A DNA stretch of 64,000 nt from an uncultured Prevotellaceae bacterium (GTDB taxonomy: Bacteria; Bacteroidota; Bacteroidia; Bacteroidales; Bacteroidaceae), in the NCBI GenBank assembly GCA_900320845.1, contig ONTS01000003.1:1-64000 (forward strand). The letters are read 5' to 3'. The notes beneath the pieces were generated by a model. That model was given only the letters and a program-made list of their open reading frames with translations. It did not search any database and was not told the origin of the DNA. The position numbers and the translations under genes were made by a program. Each line of letters begins with the position of its first letter. Within the stretch, counting starts at the first letter, position 1. Below, in pieces: positions 7,206 through 16,297 of this stretch.

Positions 7206-7240
7206 AAAAGAACCCGGAGCCTGGCTTCGGGTTCTTTTTT
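7206..7240. terminator. Terminator between the convergent beta-helix and yicC genes
   Basis: AGAACCCG (7209-7216) pairs with CGGGTTCT (7228-7235), with inner pairs GAGC/GCTT including one wobble. T runs follow on the plus strand and A runs precede it, so it could serve both directions. Confidence 0.75.
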
Positions 7241-7271
7241 AAGATGATGCTTGTAGGGTGAGGTGTGGGTG

Positions 7272-8147
7272 TCAAAGAACGTTGAGCACTTGTTCCTTGA
7301 TTTGCTCTAGTTCGTCCTTCATCATGACAACGATGTTCTGCATCTCTGCTTGGTTGCTCTTTGAGCCTGTGGTGTTGATTTCTCTTCCCATCTCTTGGCT
7401 GATGAATCCGAGCTTTTTTCCGTGCGGACCTGGCTCATTCATGGTCTGCATGAAGTATTGAAGGTGGTTGCTGAGGCGCTGTTTCTCCTCTGAGATATCC
7501 AGTTTCTCAATGTAATATATGAGTTCTTGTTCGAGTCTGTTATGGTCGTAGTCGGCGGCAGCGATGTTGTTGAGCGCCTCTTCAATTCTGTTCTTTATTT
7601 TTTCCGTTCTCGACTCTTCATAGGGGGTGATGCTCTGTAGCAGTTGTCCGATGTTTTCAATCTTCTGGTTGAACATCATCGTGAGTGCATCTCCCTCTTG
7701 TTTTCTGAAGTCGTTGACATGTTGCAGTGCCTGTTGTACGGCGTCTTTCACCATTTCCCACTCCTGTTGTTCCGCCTTCACCGTGTCGTTCTTCTGTATG
7801 ACGTCCGGCATTCGCATCAGAATGGTCATCCAGTCGTTCGGCTCAGGCAGTTGCATCTGCTCCGTGATGCGCTTTATCTGCTGATAGTAAGACTGTATCT
7901 GAGCTTGGTTGACGAGTGTTCCTTCATCTCCTCCGTTGTTCTCTATCCAGATGGTGGCATCCACTTTTCCCCTGATGAGTGACTCGCCGAGGATGGCTCT
8001 CAATTCCATTTCGTGCTCTCTGTATCGCGACGGCATCCTGATGGCGAGGTCAAGCGACTTGCTGTTGAGCGTGCGTATCTCAACATGAATGTTTCTGTCT
8101 TGAAAAGTGGCGACGGCATTGCCGTATCCGGTCATTGATAATAGCAT
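7272..8147 (-). CDS. yicC: YicC-family endoribonuclease-like protein
   Basis: The 291-aa protein has the family's opening MLLSMTGYGNA and, at the C terminus, GKKLGFISQEMGREINTTGSKS, the two most conserved YicC blocks. Members in E. coli and Bacillus have been reported as endoribonucleases linked to stress or small-RNA turnover; whether this one is active is not shown. The central part is predicted helical and coiled. The start at 8147 gives the canonical N terminus. The neighbour upstream is tsaB, divergent; downstream on the same strand come gmk and nadD beyond the inserted secreted-protein gene. Confidence 0.88.
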   Translation of the reverse strand: MLLSMTGYGNAVATFQDRNIHVEIRTLNSKSLDLAIRMPSRYREHEMELRAILGESLIRGKVDATIWIENNGGDEGTLVNQAQIQSYYQQIKRITEQMQLPEPNDWMTILMRMPDVIQKNDTVKAEQQEWEMVKDAVQQALQHVNDFRKQEGDALTMMFNQKIENIGQLLQSITPYEESRTEKIKNRIEEALNNIAAADYDHNRLEQELIYYIEKLDISEEKQRLSNHLQYFMQTMNEPGPHGKKLGFISQEMGREINTTGSKSNQAEMQNIVVMMKDELEQIKEQVLNVL

Positions 8148-8375
8148 GGCGTGGTGTGATGTTAGTGTAGGTGTGTTCTTAAATTAGTATTAATGCTTGA
8201 TGATGGTATTATTCTATGTCTTCGCCGCTTTGCGCTTTTTGTCGGCATCTTCTGCTCTTTGTCCTTAACGCATAGCACGTCATGCGTCTGCGGAAGCAAA
8301 GAACAAAACCTGTTCAACAAAAATCTACACATCGACAGAAGCTAATTTATAGAACATACCTGTAATAATTTCTTG

Positions 8376-8413
8376 CAAAAGTACACCATTCTCTATAAAA
8401 AGCGCTACATTTG
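8376..8413. promoter_or_regulatory. Divergent -7 elements for yicC and tsaB
   Basis: On the minus strand TACTTTTG (8376-8383) faces yicC. On the plus strand TACATTTG (8406-8413) faces tsaB. Leaders would be about 220 nt and about 135 nt. The rest of the 404-base gap 8148-8551 shows no other clear feature. Confidence 0.4.
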
Positions 8414-8551
8414 CAAGACGTTTTTATTCCTTGTGTGTCAGGGGCTGTCAGCCAGATTGTTCGGCAGAATGCCCGAAGGTGGTGTGCAGAAAGTGTATAT
8501 ACACCGTACACAGGGGCTATTGGCGTGCAAAGACAAGAACAAACAATCAGT

Positions 8552-9262
8552 ATGTCATCAATACTCAACATAGAGACCAGTACGAATATCTGTTCGGTGT
8601 CGCTCAGTCGCGACGGTCTGAGTGAGTTCTCGCGCCGCAATGACGACGGCGGCAAGCACGGAACGCTGCTCGGCACATATGTCGACGAGGCGCTGGAGTA
8701 TGCCCAGATGCATGACATTGCTGTTGATGCGGTGTGTGTCAGCAAAGGTCCCGGCTCGTATACAGGTCTGCGTATCGGTGTGTCGATGGCAAAAGGTGTG
8801 TGTTATGGGCGCAATATTCCCCTTCTGTCGGTGCCTACCTTGGAGGTGATGTGTGTGCCGTTGCTACTGTATAAGGCTGATATAGACCTCTCCGCCCTGC
8901 TGTGTCCTATGATAGATGCACGACGGATGGAGGTGTACAGCGCCATCTATGACAGCGCCCTGCATGAGGTGAGACCCATACATGCCGACATCGTGACGGC
9001 GGAGACCTATCTGCCGTGGCTCGACAAGCAGCCGGTGTACTTCTTTGGCAACGGCTCGGAGAAGTGTAAAGAGGTCATACACCACCCTAATGCGCACTTC
9101 GTGAGCGACATCGTGCCCGACGCCAAGTACATGTTCCCTCTGGCTGAGAAACGCCTGAGGTCCGGCGAGACGGAAGATGTGGCGTACTTCACCCCATTCT
9201 ATCTCAAAGACTTCGTTGCCAAGCCCGCACGCGACCTGCTGCATCCTGGCAACAACGGATAA
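8552..9262 (+). CDS. tsaB: tRNA threonylcarbamoyladenosine biosynthesis protein TsaB
   Basis: The 236-aa protein is an ASKHA-fold partner of TsaD and TsaE in making t6A at position 37 of ANN-decoding tRNAs. The N terminus (SSILNIETSTNICSVSL) and the hallmark KGPGSYTGLRIGVSMAKG are clear. The frame is open from 8411, but family alignment puts the start at the ATG at 8552 (MSSILNIETS). The extra 47 residues upstream have no family match. It leads a plus-strand run of housekeeping genes. Confidence 0.92.
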   Translation: MSSILNIETSTNICSVSLSRDGLSEFSRRNDDGGKHGTLLGTYVDEALEYAQMHDIAVDAVCVSKGPGSYTGLRIGVSMAKGVCYGRNIPLLSVPTLEVMCVPLLLYKADIDLSALLCPMIDARRMEVYSAIYDSALHEVRPIHADIVTAETYLPWLDKQPVYFFGNGSEKCKEVIHHPNAHFVSDIVPDAKYMFPLAEKRLRSGETEDVAYFTPFYLKDFVAKPARDLLHPGNNG

Positions 9263-9313
9263 ACTGAATATAAGAACAGCAAATAAAGCAAAATCTAACA
9301 ACAACCACTGAGA

Positions 9314-9889
9314 ATGAATATAGAAGGTCTAGATTACAATACCGAACGTCCTCAATTGCTGATGCGTGCCTATGGCCGTCAGGTACAGGAGATGATAGAG
9401 CATGCTTTGCAGGTGGAAGACCGTGCAGAGAGGCAGGCATGTGCTGAAACCATCATTCAGTGTATGCGTCGTCTGACTCCAGGCAACGGCAGAAAGAGGA
9501 CAGAGATAGTGCAGACACTATGGAGTCATCTGGCAGTGATGAGCCGCTTTCAGCTGGATATAGACTATCCGGTTGAGATTATCACCGAAAAAGGCCTGAA
9601 TCAGGCTCCCTCGAAAGTGCCTTATCCGCATCAGGATGTGCGTGTGCGCCACTATGGCAACATCGTCATGCAGGCATTGGCAGAGCTGAAGGAGATGCCC
9701 GAAGGAACACAGCGCACCGAACTGCTGAAGCAGACAGCCCATCGCATGCGCCGATGCCTGCAACAGTGGACCACAGGAAGCACCACCAACGAGAAACTTG
9801 TGGCAGACATAGACCGCTACACTGCCGGAAAGCTGCACGATGAGGCAGAACGCATGTTCCCCGTGCGCAACCGCAGTGAAAGGAATTAA
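9314..9889 (+). CDS. DUF4290 family protein
   Basis: This 191-aa soluble, mainly helical, charged protein matches my recollection of DUF4290, a Bacteroidota-restricted family usually encoded just upstream of murA, as here (36 bases apart). Visible conserved-looking stretches are LDYNTERPQLLMRAYGRQVQEMI and LWSHLAVMSRFQLDIDYP. There is no signal peptide or membrane segment. Function is unknown; the constant link to murA suggests a role in or near cell-wall synthesis. Confidence 0.75.
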   Translation: MNIEGLDYNTERPQLLMRAYGRQVQEMIEHALQVEDRAERQACAETIIQCMRRLTPGNGRKRTEIVQTLWSHLAVMSRFQLDIDYPVEIITEKGLNQAPSKVPYPHQDVRVRHYGNIVMQALAELKEMPEGTQRTELLKQTAHRMRRCLQQWTTGSTTNEKLVADIDRYTAGKLHDEAERMFPVRNRSERN

Positions 9890-9925
9890 GCACTATAGTA
9901 ACCCCGAACAGCAAAGATTAACGCT

Positions 9926-11236
9926 ATGTCATCATTTATCATAGAAGGTGGGCATCCGCTTAGCGGAACCATCAAACCCCAAGGAGCTAAGAATGAGGCG
10001 TTGCAGGTGATATGTTCCACCCTGCTTACCGAAGAACCCGTACGCATCAAGAATATCCCCGACATCCTTGACATCAACAATCTGATAGCCTTGCTGAATG
10101 ATATGGGTGTGAAAGTAGAGCGTAACGGCACTGGCGACTACACCTTTACAGCCAGCGACCTGCACTTAGACTATCTTCAGAGCGACGAATTTGTGCGCAA
10201 ATGTTCGTCACTGCGCGGCAGCGTGCTCACCTTCGGTCCGCTGCTGGCACGTTTCCGTCGTGCCGTTGTAGCACCTCCGGGCGGCGACAAGATAGGACGC
10301 AGACGACTGGACACTCACTTTCTGGGTTTCAAGAAACTCGGTGCCACCTTCCAACTGGTGGAAGGACGCAATGTGTACGAAATTAGTGCCCGCCGACTGA
10401 AGGGTACTTACATCCTGCTTGACGAAGCTTCGGTAACAGGAACAGCCAATATCATCATGGCTGCCACGCTGGCAAAAGGCACTACCAACATATACAACGC
10501 TGCTTGCGAACCATATATACAACAGCTGTGCAACCTTATCAACAATATGGGCGGACATATTACTGGCATCGGCAGCAACCTGCTTACCATCGAAGGCGTA
10601 GACAGGCTGCACGGAGCTGAACATACTGTGCTGCCCGACATGATTGAGATAGGCTCGTTCATCGGCATGGCTGCACTGATAGGCGAAGGCGTACGCATAG
10701 AGAATGCCATGCAGGCCGACTTGGGTATCATACCCGAAGCGTTCAGACGCATAGGCGTAAAGATACAAGTGGAAGGAAACGATATCATCATCCCGCAGCA
10801 GAAGCATCTCGTCATAGAGTCGTTCATGGACGGCACCATTATGACCCTTGCCGATGCGCCATGGCCCGGCTTGACACCCGACCTGCTCTCCGTACTCATC
10901 GTGGTAGCCACACAGGCACGCGGAAGCGTACTCTTCCATCAGAAGATGTTCGAGAGTCGCCTGTTCTTCGTCGATAAACTCATTGACATGGGCGCTCAAA
11001 TCATCCTCTGTGACCCGCACCGCGCCGTCGTAGTGGGCCATGACCACAAGAAACGGTTGCGTGCCGGCAGAATGACCAGCCCCGACATCCGTGCCGGTAT
11101 TGCACTGCTGATAGCTGCCTTGGGAGCCAAAGGAACGAGCCGGATAGAAAATATAGCACAGATAGACCGTGGCTACGAGCATATTGAGCAGCGTCTCAAT
11201 GCGCTGGGAGCCAACATACGCCGCGAGGAATGCTAA
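9926..11236 (+). CDS. murA: UDP-N-acetylglucosamine 1-carboxyvinyltransferase
   Basis: This 436-aa cytoplasmic enzyme catalyses the first committed step of peptidoglycan synthesis, transferring enolpyruvate from PEP to UDP-GlcNAc. The N terminus has KPQGAKNEALQV with the catalytic-site Lys-Asn pair, and the EPSP-synthase-like repeats follow. The active-site loop reads PPGGDKIGRRRLDTH. The position of E. coli Cys115, the target of fosfomycin, is Asp121 here (codon 10286-10288). This Cys-to-Asp form is known from naturally fosfomycin-insensitive MurA enzymes. It is followed by rimM, whose start lies 49 bases after the stop. Confidence 0.95.
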   Translation: MSSFIIEGGHPLSGTIKPQGAKNEALQVICSTLLTEEPVRIKNIPDILDINNLIALLNDMGVKVERNGTGDYTFTASDLHLDYLQSDEFVRKCSSLRGSVLTFGPLLARFRRAVVAPPGGDKIGRRRLDTHFLGFKKLGATFQLVEGRNVYEISARRLKGTYILLDEASVTGTANIIMAATLAKGTTNIYNAACEPYIQQLCNLINNMGGHITGIGSNLLTIEGVDRLHGAEHTVLPDMIEIGSFIGMAALIGEGVRIENAMQADLGIIPEAFRRIGVKIQVEGNDIIIPQQKHLVIESFMDGTIMTLADAPWPGLTPDLLSVLIVVATQARGSVLFHQKMFESRLFFVDKLIDMGAQIILCDPHRAVVVGHDHKKRLRAGRMTSPDIRAGIALLIAALGAKGTSRIENIAQIDRGYEHIEQRLNALGANIRREEC

Positions 11237-11285
11237 CTGCAGCGACAACGGTGCCGAACAAACCCCTGACAATTCTGCAACTGGC

Positions 11286-11819
11286 ATGAAAGATACCATG
11301 ATCACCTTCGAAGACCTCTACAAGATAGGACGTGTGGGTAAGCCTCATGGCGTGCACGGCGAGCTGCAGCTCACCATCGACGACGATGTGTTTGACCGTA
11401 CAGACACACCCTATATATTTATAGATGTTGACGGGCTACCGGTACCTTTCTTTTTCGAGTCTTACCGTTTCCGTGGCGAACAGTCGGTGCTTGCCATTTT
11501 CGAAGGTATCGACACCGAACAGGCAGCGCGACAGCTCACAGGATGCACGCTGTGGTTTGAGCGCAGCCTTGCCGATGAGGATGATGACGACATGGCACTG
11601 CCCGCACTGGTGGGCTACACCATCATAGACGAACAACGACAGCAGATGGTGGGCGAGGTGACACACATCAACGATACCACCATGAACGTACTCTTTGAGG
11701 TGGAGACGCCTGAAGGTGAGCACCTCTTCATCCCCGTGGCTGAGGAATGGATAACCGATATAGACACCGACAGGCGTACCATCAGCATGAACCTGCCCGA
11801 AGGCCTTACTGACTTGTGA
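11286..11819 (+). CDS. rimM: Ribosome maturation factor RimM
   Basis: The 177-aa protein binds S19 during 30S maturation. The N-terminal barrel motif (YKIGRVGKPHGVHGELQL) and the C-terminal PRC-barrel motif (ALPALVGYTIID, then LFIPVAEEWITDID) are intact. The ATG at 11286 (MKDTMITFEDLYKIG) is chosen because the frame upstream overlaps the end of murA and lacks family similarity. A second ATG at 11298 is possible. It lies in the murA-rimM-dxr-rseP run. Confidence 0.92.
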   Translation: MKDTMITFEDLYKIGRVGKPHGVHGELQLTIDDDVFDRTDTPYIFIDVDGLPVPFFFESYRFRGEQSVLAIFEGIDTEQAARQLTGCTLWFERSLADEDDDDMALPALVGYTIIDEQRQQMVGEVTHINDTTMNVLFEVETPEGEHLFIPVAEEWITDIDTDRRTISMNLPEGLTDL

Positions 11820-11895
11820 GCACCAGCGACAGCACGATGCACACATCGAACAGCATACCATCCTCTTCGCTCAACAATACACTGACACTGAACAC

Positions 11896-13047
11896 ATGAA
11901 AAGACAACTCTGCATACTTGGCAGTACTGGAAGTATCGGTACGCAGGCATTAGACATCGTCGCAGCCCATGCCGACCGATATGAGGTGTATGCCCTCACC
12001 GCCAACACCAATGTAAACTTGTTGGCAGAGCAGGCTCGCCGTTTTCGCCCTGCCGCCGTCGTCATAGCCGACGAGACGTGCTACGACAGTCTCCAGAAGA
12101 GCCTTGCCGACTGCCCCGACATCAATGTCTATGCCGGCAGTAAGGCGCTCGACGACATTGTACAGGCAGAACCTGTAGACATGGTGCTGACCGCCATGGT
12201 AGGCTTTGCCGGACTGTCGCCCACCATTCACGCCATCCAAGCAAATAAAATCATTGCCCTTGCCAACAAGGAGACACTGGTTGTGGCAGGCGAACTGATA
12301 GTAGACCTCGCCCTGAAGCACCACACACCTATCCTGCCTGTCGACAGTGAGCACAGCGCCATCTTCCAGAGCATTGTGGGCGAAGGCGATAACGAGATAG
12401 AGAAGATACTGCTCACCGCATCGGGCGGTCCGTTCCGCAACTACACGATGGACCAGATGCGCGACGTGAAGGCTGCCGATGCCCTGCGCCATCCCACGTG
12501 GACCATGGGGCAGAAGATAACCATCGACAGTGCTTCGATGATGAACAAAGGCTTTGAAGTGATAGAAGCCCGTTGGCTGTTCAATGTGTCTGCCGAAAAG
12601 ATAGAGGTGCTCATCCATCCTCAGAGCATCGTACACAGTGCCGTACAGTTTGTCGACGGTGCGGTAAAGGCGCAGCTCGGCATCCCCGATATGCACCTGC
12701 CCATACAGTATGCCTTCTCCTATCCCGACCGTATCGCGTTGCAACAGCCGCGGCTGGACCTGACGCAGAAGCCGCTGGAGTTTTTCCATCCCGACGTAAA
12801 CCGCTTCCCCTGTCTGGCTCTGGCATACCAATCGTTGGAGAAAGGTGGCAATATGCCTTGCGTGCTCAATGCTGCCAACGAGGTGGTGAATGCTGCTTTC
12901 CGCCGCGATGAGTGCGGATTTCTGCAGATGGCAGAAGTCATCGGCAAGACCATGGAGAAAGTGCCCTATCAGGCTTCGCCGACATTGGAACAGCTGTTTG
13001 CTTCCGATGCAGAGGCACGACGCACGGCAGAAGAAATGCTAGGGTAA
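11896..13047 (+). CDS. dxr: 1-deoxy-D-xylulose 5-phosphate reductoisomerase
   Basis: The 383-aa enzyme makes 2-C-methyl-D-erythritol 4-phosphate, the second step of the MEP isoprenoid pathway. The NADPH motif LGSTGSIGTQAL is at the N terminus. The metal and substrate residues appear in ANKETLVVAGEL, PVDSEHSAIFQ and DSASMMNKGFEVIEA, and the flexible loop in RHPTWTMGQK. Length is normal. The gap from rimM is 76 bases with no clear independent promoter. Confidence 0.95.
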   Translation: MKRQLCILGSTGSIGTQALDIVAAHADRYEVYALTANTNVNLLAEQARRFRPAAVVIADETCYDSLQKSLADCPDINVYAGSKALDDIVQAEPVDMVLTAMVGFAGLSPTIHAIQANKIIALANKETLVVAGELIVDLALKHHTPILPVDSEHSAIFQSIVGEGDNEIEKILLTASGGPFRNYTMDQMRDVKAADALRHPTWTMGQKITIDSASMMNKGFEVIEARWLFNVSAEKIEVLIHPQSIVHSAVQFVDGAVKAQLGIPDMHLPIQYAFSYPDRIALQQPRLDLTQKPLEFFHPDVNRFPCLALAYQSLEKGGNMPCVLNAANEVVNAAFRRDECGFLQMAEVIGKTMEKVPYQASPTLEQLFASDAEARRTAEEMLG

Positions 13048-13145
13048 GCACAGGCATACAACTAGAAATCAATAACCGTAAGACCAGTAAACAAAAGTCA
13101 ACATATTCAGTATAACACACATTGTAAAAAGTCAAATTTCAAGAT

Positions 13146-14522
13146 ATGGAAACATTCCTCATTCGTTTGTTACAATTTATGCTGTCCATCTCCATCCTCG
13201 TTGTGTTGCATGAAGGCGGACACTATTTCTTTGCCAAGCTTTTCAAGGTACGTGTGGAAAAGTTCTATCTCTTCTTCAACCCTTGGTTCAGTCTGTTCAA
13301 GTGGAAGCCTAAGAATAGTGAGACCACTTATGGCATCGGATGGGTTCCGCTTGGCGGATATGTGAAGATTTCGGGCATGATAGACGAGTCTATGGACACC
13401 GAGCAGATGAAGCAGGAGCCTCAGCCGTGGGAGTTTCGCTCCAAGCCAGCATGGCAGCGTCTGCTCATCATGATAGGCGGTGTGCTGGTCAATTTCCTGC
13501 TGGCGCTCTTCATCTACTCTATGGTGCTCTTCACCTGGGGTGAGAGCTATGTGCAGACCAAGGACATGAGCATGGGTATGAAGTTCAACAAGCAGGCACA
13601 GCAGCTTGGTTTCCGCGATGGCGACATCCTGTTGCGCTCCGACAAAGGTGACTTCACCAAGTTTGACGTGTCGTTGTATCGTCAGCTGTCGACGGCAGAG
13701 AACGTCACCGTCCAGCGTCAGGGCCAGGAAGTGACAATCTCCCTGCCCGGAGACATCAACTTGCTGGAGATGATCAAGTCTGAGCCGTCGTTTGTCCGTC
13801 CGCTCATTCCTGCCGATATAGATAGTGTAGTGCCTGCCAGTATCGCCGCCAAGGCGCAGCTCCAGAAGGGCGACAAACTCCTTGCCGTCAACGGAAAGGC
13901 TATAGACTCATGGAATGCCTACAACTATGAGATAGGCGTCTTGCAGGACCAGATGGCAGCCGCCACCACGACGAAGGATAGCATGCGGTTGCGACATATC
14001 ACACTGGCTGTGCAGCACAAGGGCGCTTCTACTGTTGACACCGTGCCCCTCACACTCGATGCCGACATGAAGATGGGCATCGGACAGAGCAGCATTTATA
14101 CCTATTATAAAGATACACACAAGGACTACGGCTTTTTTGAGAGCTTCCCTGCCGGCATTCGTTATGGATGGAGCGTGCTGCGAGGCTATGTCGACGACAT
14201 GAAGTACGTCTTCACTGCCGACGGAGCAAAGTCGCTCGGTGGCTTCGGTGCCATCGGTAGCCTGTTCCCTGCCGAATGGGACTGGATGCTCTTCTGGCAG
14301 ATGACAGCATTCCTTAGCATCATTCTCGCCTTCATGAACATCCTCCCCATACCAGCACTCGACGGCGGACATGTGCTCTTCCTGCTCTACGAAATCATTA
14401 CACGTCGTAAGCCCAGCGAGAAGTTTATGATTCGTGCCGAATACATCGGCATCGGCATCCTGATGTTGCTCATGGTAGTAGCCAACCTGAATGATATCCT
14501 ACGCTGGATAGGAGTGATGTGA
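13146..14522 (+). CDS. rseP: Site-2 protease RseP, M50 family
   Basis: The 458-aa inner-membrane zinc protease cleaves transmembrane substrates such as anti-sigma factors. The zinc motif HEGGH is at residues 22-26 in the first membrane segment, and the third ligand lies in PALDGGHVLF near residue 405. Other membrane segments are near 110-130 and at the C terminus. Between them is a PDZ region (about 195-260: VVPASIAAKAQLQKGDKLLAVNGKAI). It follows dxr by about 100 bases, the usual order in Bacteroidota. Confidence 0.92.
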   Translation: METFLIRLLQFMLSISILVVLHEGGHYFFAKLFKVRVEKFYLFFNPWFSLFKWKPKNSETTYGIGWVPLGGYVKISGMIDESMDTEQMKQEPQPWEFRSKPAWQRLLIMIGGVLVNFLLALFIYSMVLFTWGESYVQTKDMSMGMKFNKQAQQLGFRDGDILLRSDKGDFTKFDVSLYRQLSTAENVTVQRQGQEVTISLPGDINLLEMIKSEPSFVRPLIPADIDSVVPASIAAKAQLQKGDKLLAVNGKAIDSWNAYNYEIGVLQDQMAAATTTKDSMRLRHITLAVQHKGASTVDTVPLTLDADMKMGIGQSSIYTYYKDTHKDYGFFESFPAGIRYGWSVLRGYVDDMKYVFTADGAKSLGGFGAIGSLFPAEWDWMLFWQMTAFLSIILAFMNILPIPALDGGHVLFLLYEIITRRKPSEKFMIRAEYIGIGILMLLMVVANLNDILRWIGVM

Positions 14523-14564
14523 TGATGCCGAAGAACGTAGTAACACTTTCTATACAGCAATATT

Positions 14565-16040
14565 ATGGACCACTATCTTTATATTAACGATGAAGCCAGC
14601 CGCTGTCTCCTATGCGTCGATGCACCATGCACCGCTGCAGTGTCCCATGGCGACCCTGCACGCGCCATACGCGCCATACGCTTTGGCAACCGACGCATCT
14701 CCATGCCATGGCTCGATCCATGCACCGATGCCGACCTGCAAGCCGCCGAAGAGGCATGCATACACTACGACCGACCCATACGCATACGCGAACTGAAGCG
14801 CCGTGTAGCTGAACTGCCACACGACGATCCGCGCCCGCTACCCAGTCTGGAGATAGACTTCTGCGGCATACATTGCGAAAATCCTTTCTTCCTCGCCTCA
14901 TCAGCCGTGTGCACCAACTACGAGATGGTAGCTCGCGCCTTTGAGATGGGCTGGGCAGGTGTATACTACAAGACCATCTGCATGCAGGAGATACGCGAAG
15001 TGTCGCCCCGTTTTGATGCCGTTGGACAGCAAGAAAAAGGCGAGTTCTACGGCTTCCGCAACATGGAGCAGCTCAGTGAGAACCCATACGAGGAAGATTT
15101 CGACATCTTGCGCCGACTCAAACAGGACTATCCCACAAAAGTTGTCATAGCCTCCATCATGGGACAGACCGAAGAGGAGTGGATAGAGCTTGCCAAGATG
15201 GCAGAAAAGGCCGGTGTCGATGCGGTAGAACTCAACTTCTCATGCCCACAGATGCGTCTGGCAGGAATGGGAAGCGACGTAGGACAAAACCCCGAACTTG
15301 TCACCTTCTACACATCTTACGTCAAACGCAGCGTCAGCATACCTGTCATACCCAAGATGACTCCCAACATCACCCGCATCAATGACCCAGCCATGGGAGC
15401 CTTCTACGCCGGTGCCGACGCCATCTCAGCCATCAACACCATCAAGTCGGTAACAATGGGCGACAGAGCAGCAGTGTCCGAGCGTAAAACAATCTCCGGC
15501 TACAGCGGACGGGCTGTGAAACCCATCGCATTGAGGCACATCCTCGACATGGCGCAGAACCATCTGCTGAAAGAGACACCTCTCAGTGGCATCGGAGGTA
15601 TTGAGACATGGCGCGACGCACTCGAGTTTATACAACTCGGATGCTCCAACCTGCAGGTATGCACAGCCGTCATGCAGTATGGCTATCGCATCATCGATGA
15701 CCTCATACTCGGACTGCAGAACTACATGGCGTACCACGACGTCGAAAAAGTATCCGACATGGTGGGTGAGCAGCTGCCATACTTCGTGCCAGCCTCCGAC
15801 CTCGACCGCGATACCGTAGTATTTCCAAAGATAGACCGTACTCTGTGCATAGGCTGCGGCAGATGCTTCACCTCTTGCAGCGACGGAGGCCATCAGGCTA
15901 TCACATTCGATATGGAAAGCAGACAACCGCGCATCGTCGGCAATAAGTGCGTAGGCTGCCACCTATGCCAGCTCGTATGCCCGACAGGAGCTATTGGACT
16001 TGCCAAGCGCGTGAAGAAAGTAGACAAGTCAACGCACTGA
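14565..16040 (+). CDS. preA: Dihydropyrimidine dehydrogenase-like PreA with PreT-like N-terminal extension
   Basis: The 491-aa protein has a dihydroorotate/dihydropyrimidine dehydrogenase TIM barrel at about 95-410, including NPFFLASSAVCTNYEMV, VELNFSCPQ and IPVIPKMTPN. Two C-terminal 4Fe-4S motifs follow (CIGCGRCFTSC and CVGCHLCQLVCP). E. coli PreA is about 411 aa and works with PreT. Here about 80 extra N-terminal residues (ASRCLLCVDAPCTAAVSHGD, then ARAIRAIRFGN) resemble the start of PreT or glutamate-synthase small subunits. In that extra domain Cys14, Cys17 and Cys22 remain, but the fourth expected Cys is Val26. It is probably cytosolic uracil/thymine reduction; no separate preT is in the window. 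Confidence 0.85.
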   Translation: MDHYLYINDEASRCLLCVDAPCTAAVSHGDPARAIRAIRFGNRRISMPWLDPCTDADLQAAEEACIHYDRPIRIRELKRRVAELPHDDPRPLPSLEIDFCGIHCENPFFLASSAVCTNYEMVARAFEMGWAGVYYKTICMQEIREVSPRFDAVGQQEKGEFYGFRNMEQLSENPYEEDFDILRRLKQDYPTKVVIASIMGQTEEEWIELAKMAEKAGVDAVELNFSCPQMRLAGMGSDVGQNPELVTFYTSYVKRSVSIPVIPKMTPNITRINDPAMGAFYAGADAISAINTIKSVTMGDRAAVSERKTISGYSGRAVKPIALRHILDMAQNHLLKETPLSGIGGIETWRDALEFIQLGCSNLQVCTAVMQYGYRIIDDLILGLQNYMAYHDVEKVSDMVGEQLPYFVPASDLDRDTVVFPKIDRTLCIGCGRCFTSCSDGGHQAITFDMESRQPRIVGNKCVGCHLCQLVCPTGAIGLAKRVKKVDKSTH

Positions 16041-16064
16041 ATGCGTTCAGATAAGGACATCATT

Positions 16065-16120
16065 CTGCACAGCGAAAAAGAAGGATATGACCTTCATCGT
16101 TGTGCAGGGTAGTTTTTTTT
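16065..16120 (+). terminator. Terminator after preA
   Basis: CTGCACAGCGA (16065-16075) pairs with TCGTTGTGCAG (16097-16107) with one mismatch. An inner GAAGG/CCTTC stem caps it, and eight T follow at 16113-16120. Confidence 0.8.
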
Positions 16121-16184
16121 GGAGGGGAGAGTGCTTGATAATCATGCTTTTTCGATAAACAACTAAGCATTAAATGAGCGTAAG

Positions 16185-16216
16185 TTTTGCAAAATGACGG
16201 AATATTTGTATTTTTG
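16185..16216 (+). promoter_or_regulatory. Promoter of the 1334-aa surface protein gene
   Basis: TTTTG (16185-16189), a 19-base gap and TATTTTTG (16209-16216) give an excellent Bacteroidota promoter. The leader to the ATG at 16298 is about 75 nt. Confidence 0.65.
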
Positions 16217-16297
16217 CACTATCACTCTTTGTTATTTGCCGTCGTTATTCATTCGGTAGAGTGTTTCAGGAAATTATCATATCAAATATTTTATATT

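Noticed and set aside
8411..8551. 47-residue N-terminal extension of tsaB
   Set aside because: It starts inside the promoter region and does not resemble TsaB; the ATG at 8552 gives the family N terminus.
14584..14901. Several overlapping ORFs in all frames at the start of preA
   Set aside because: Caused by a stretch rich in CAT/ATG/GCA repeats within the coding sequence; only the PreA frame continues and matches a family.
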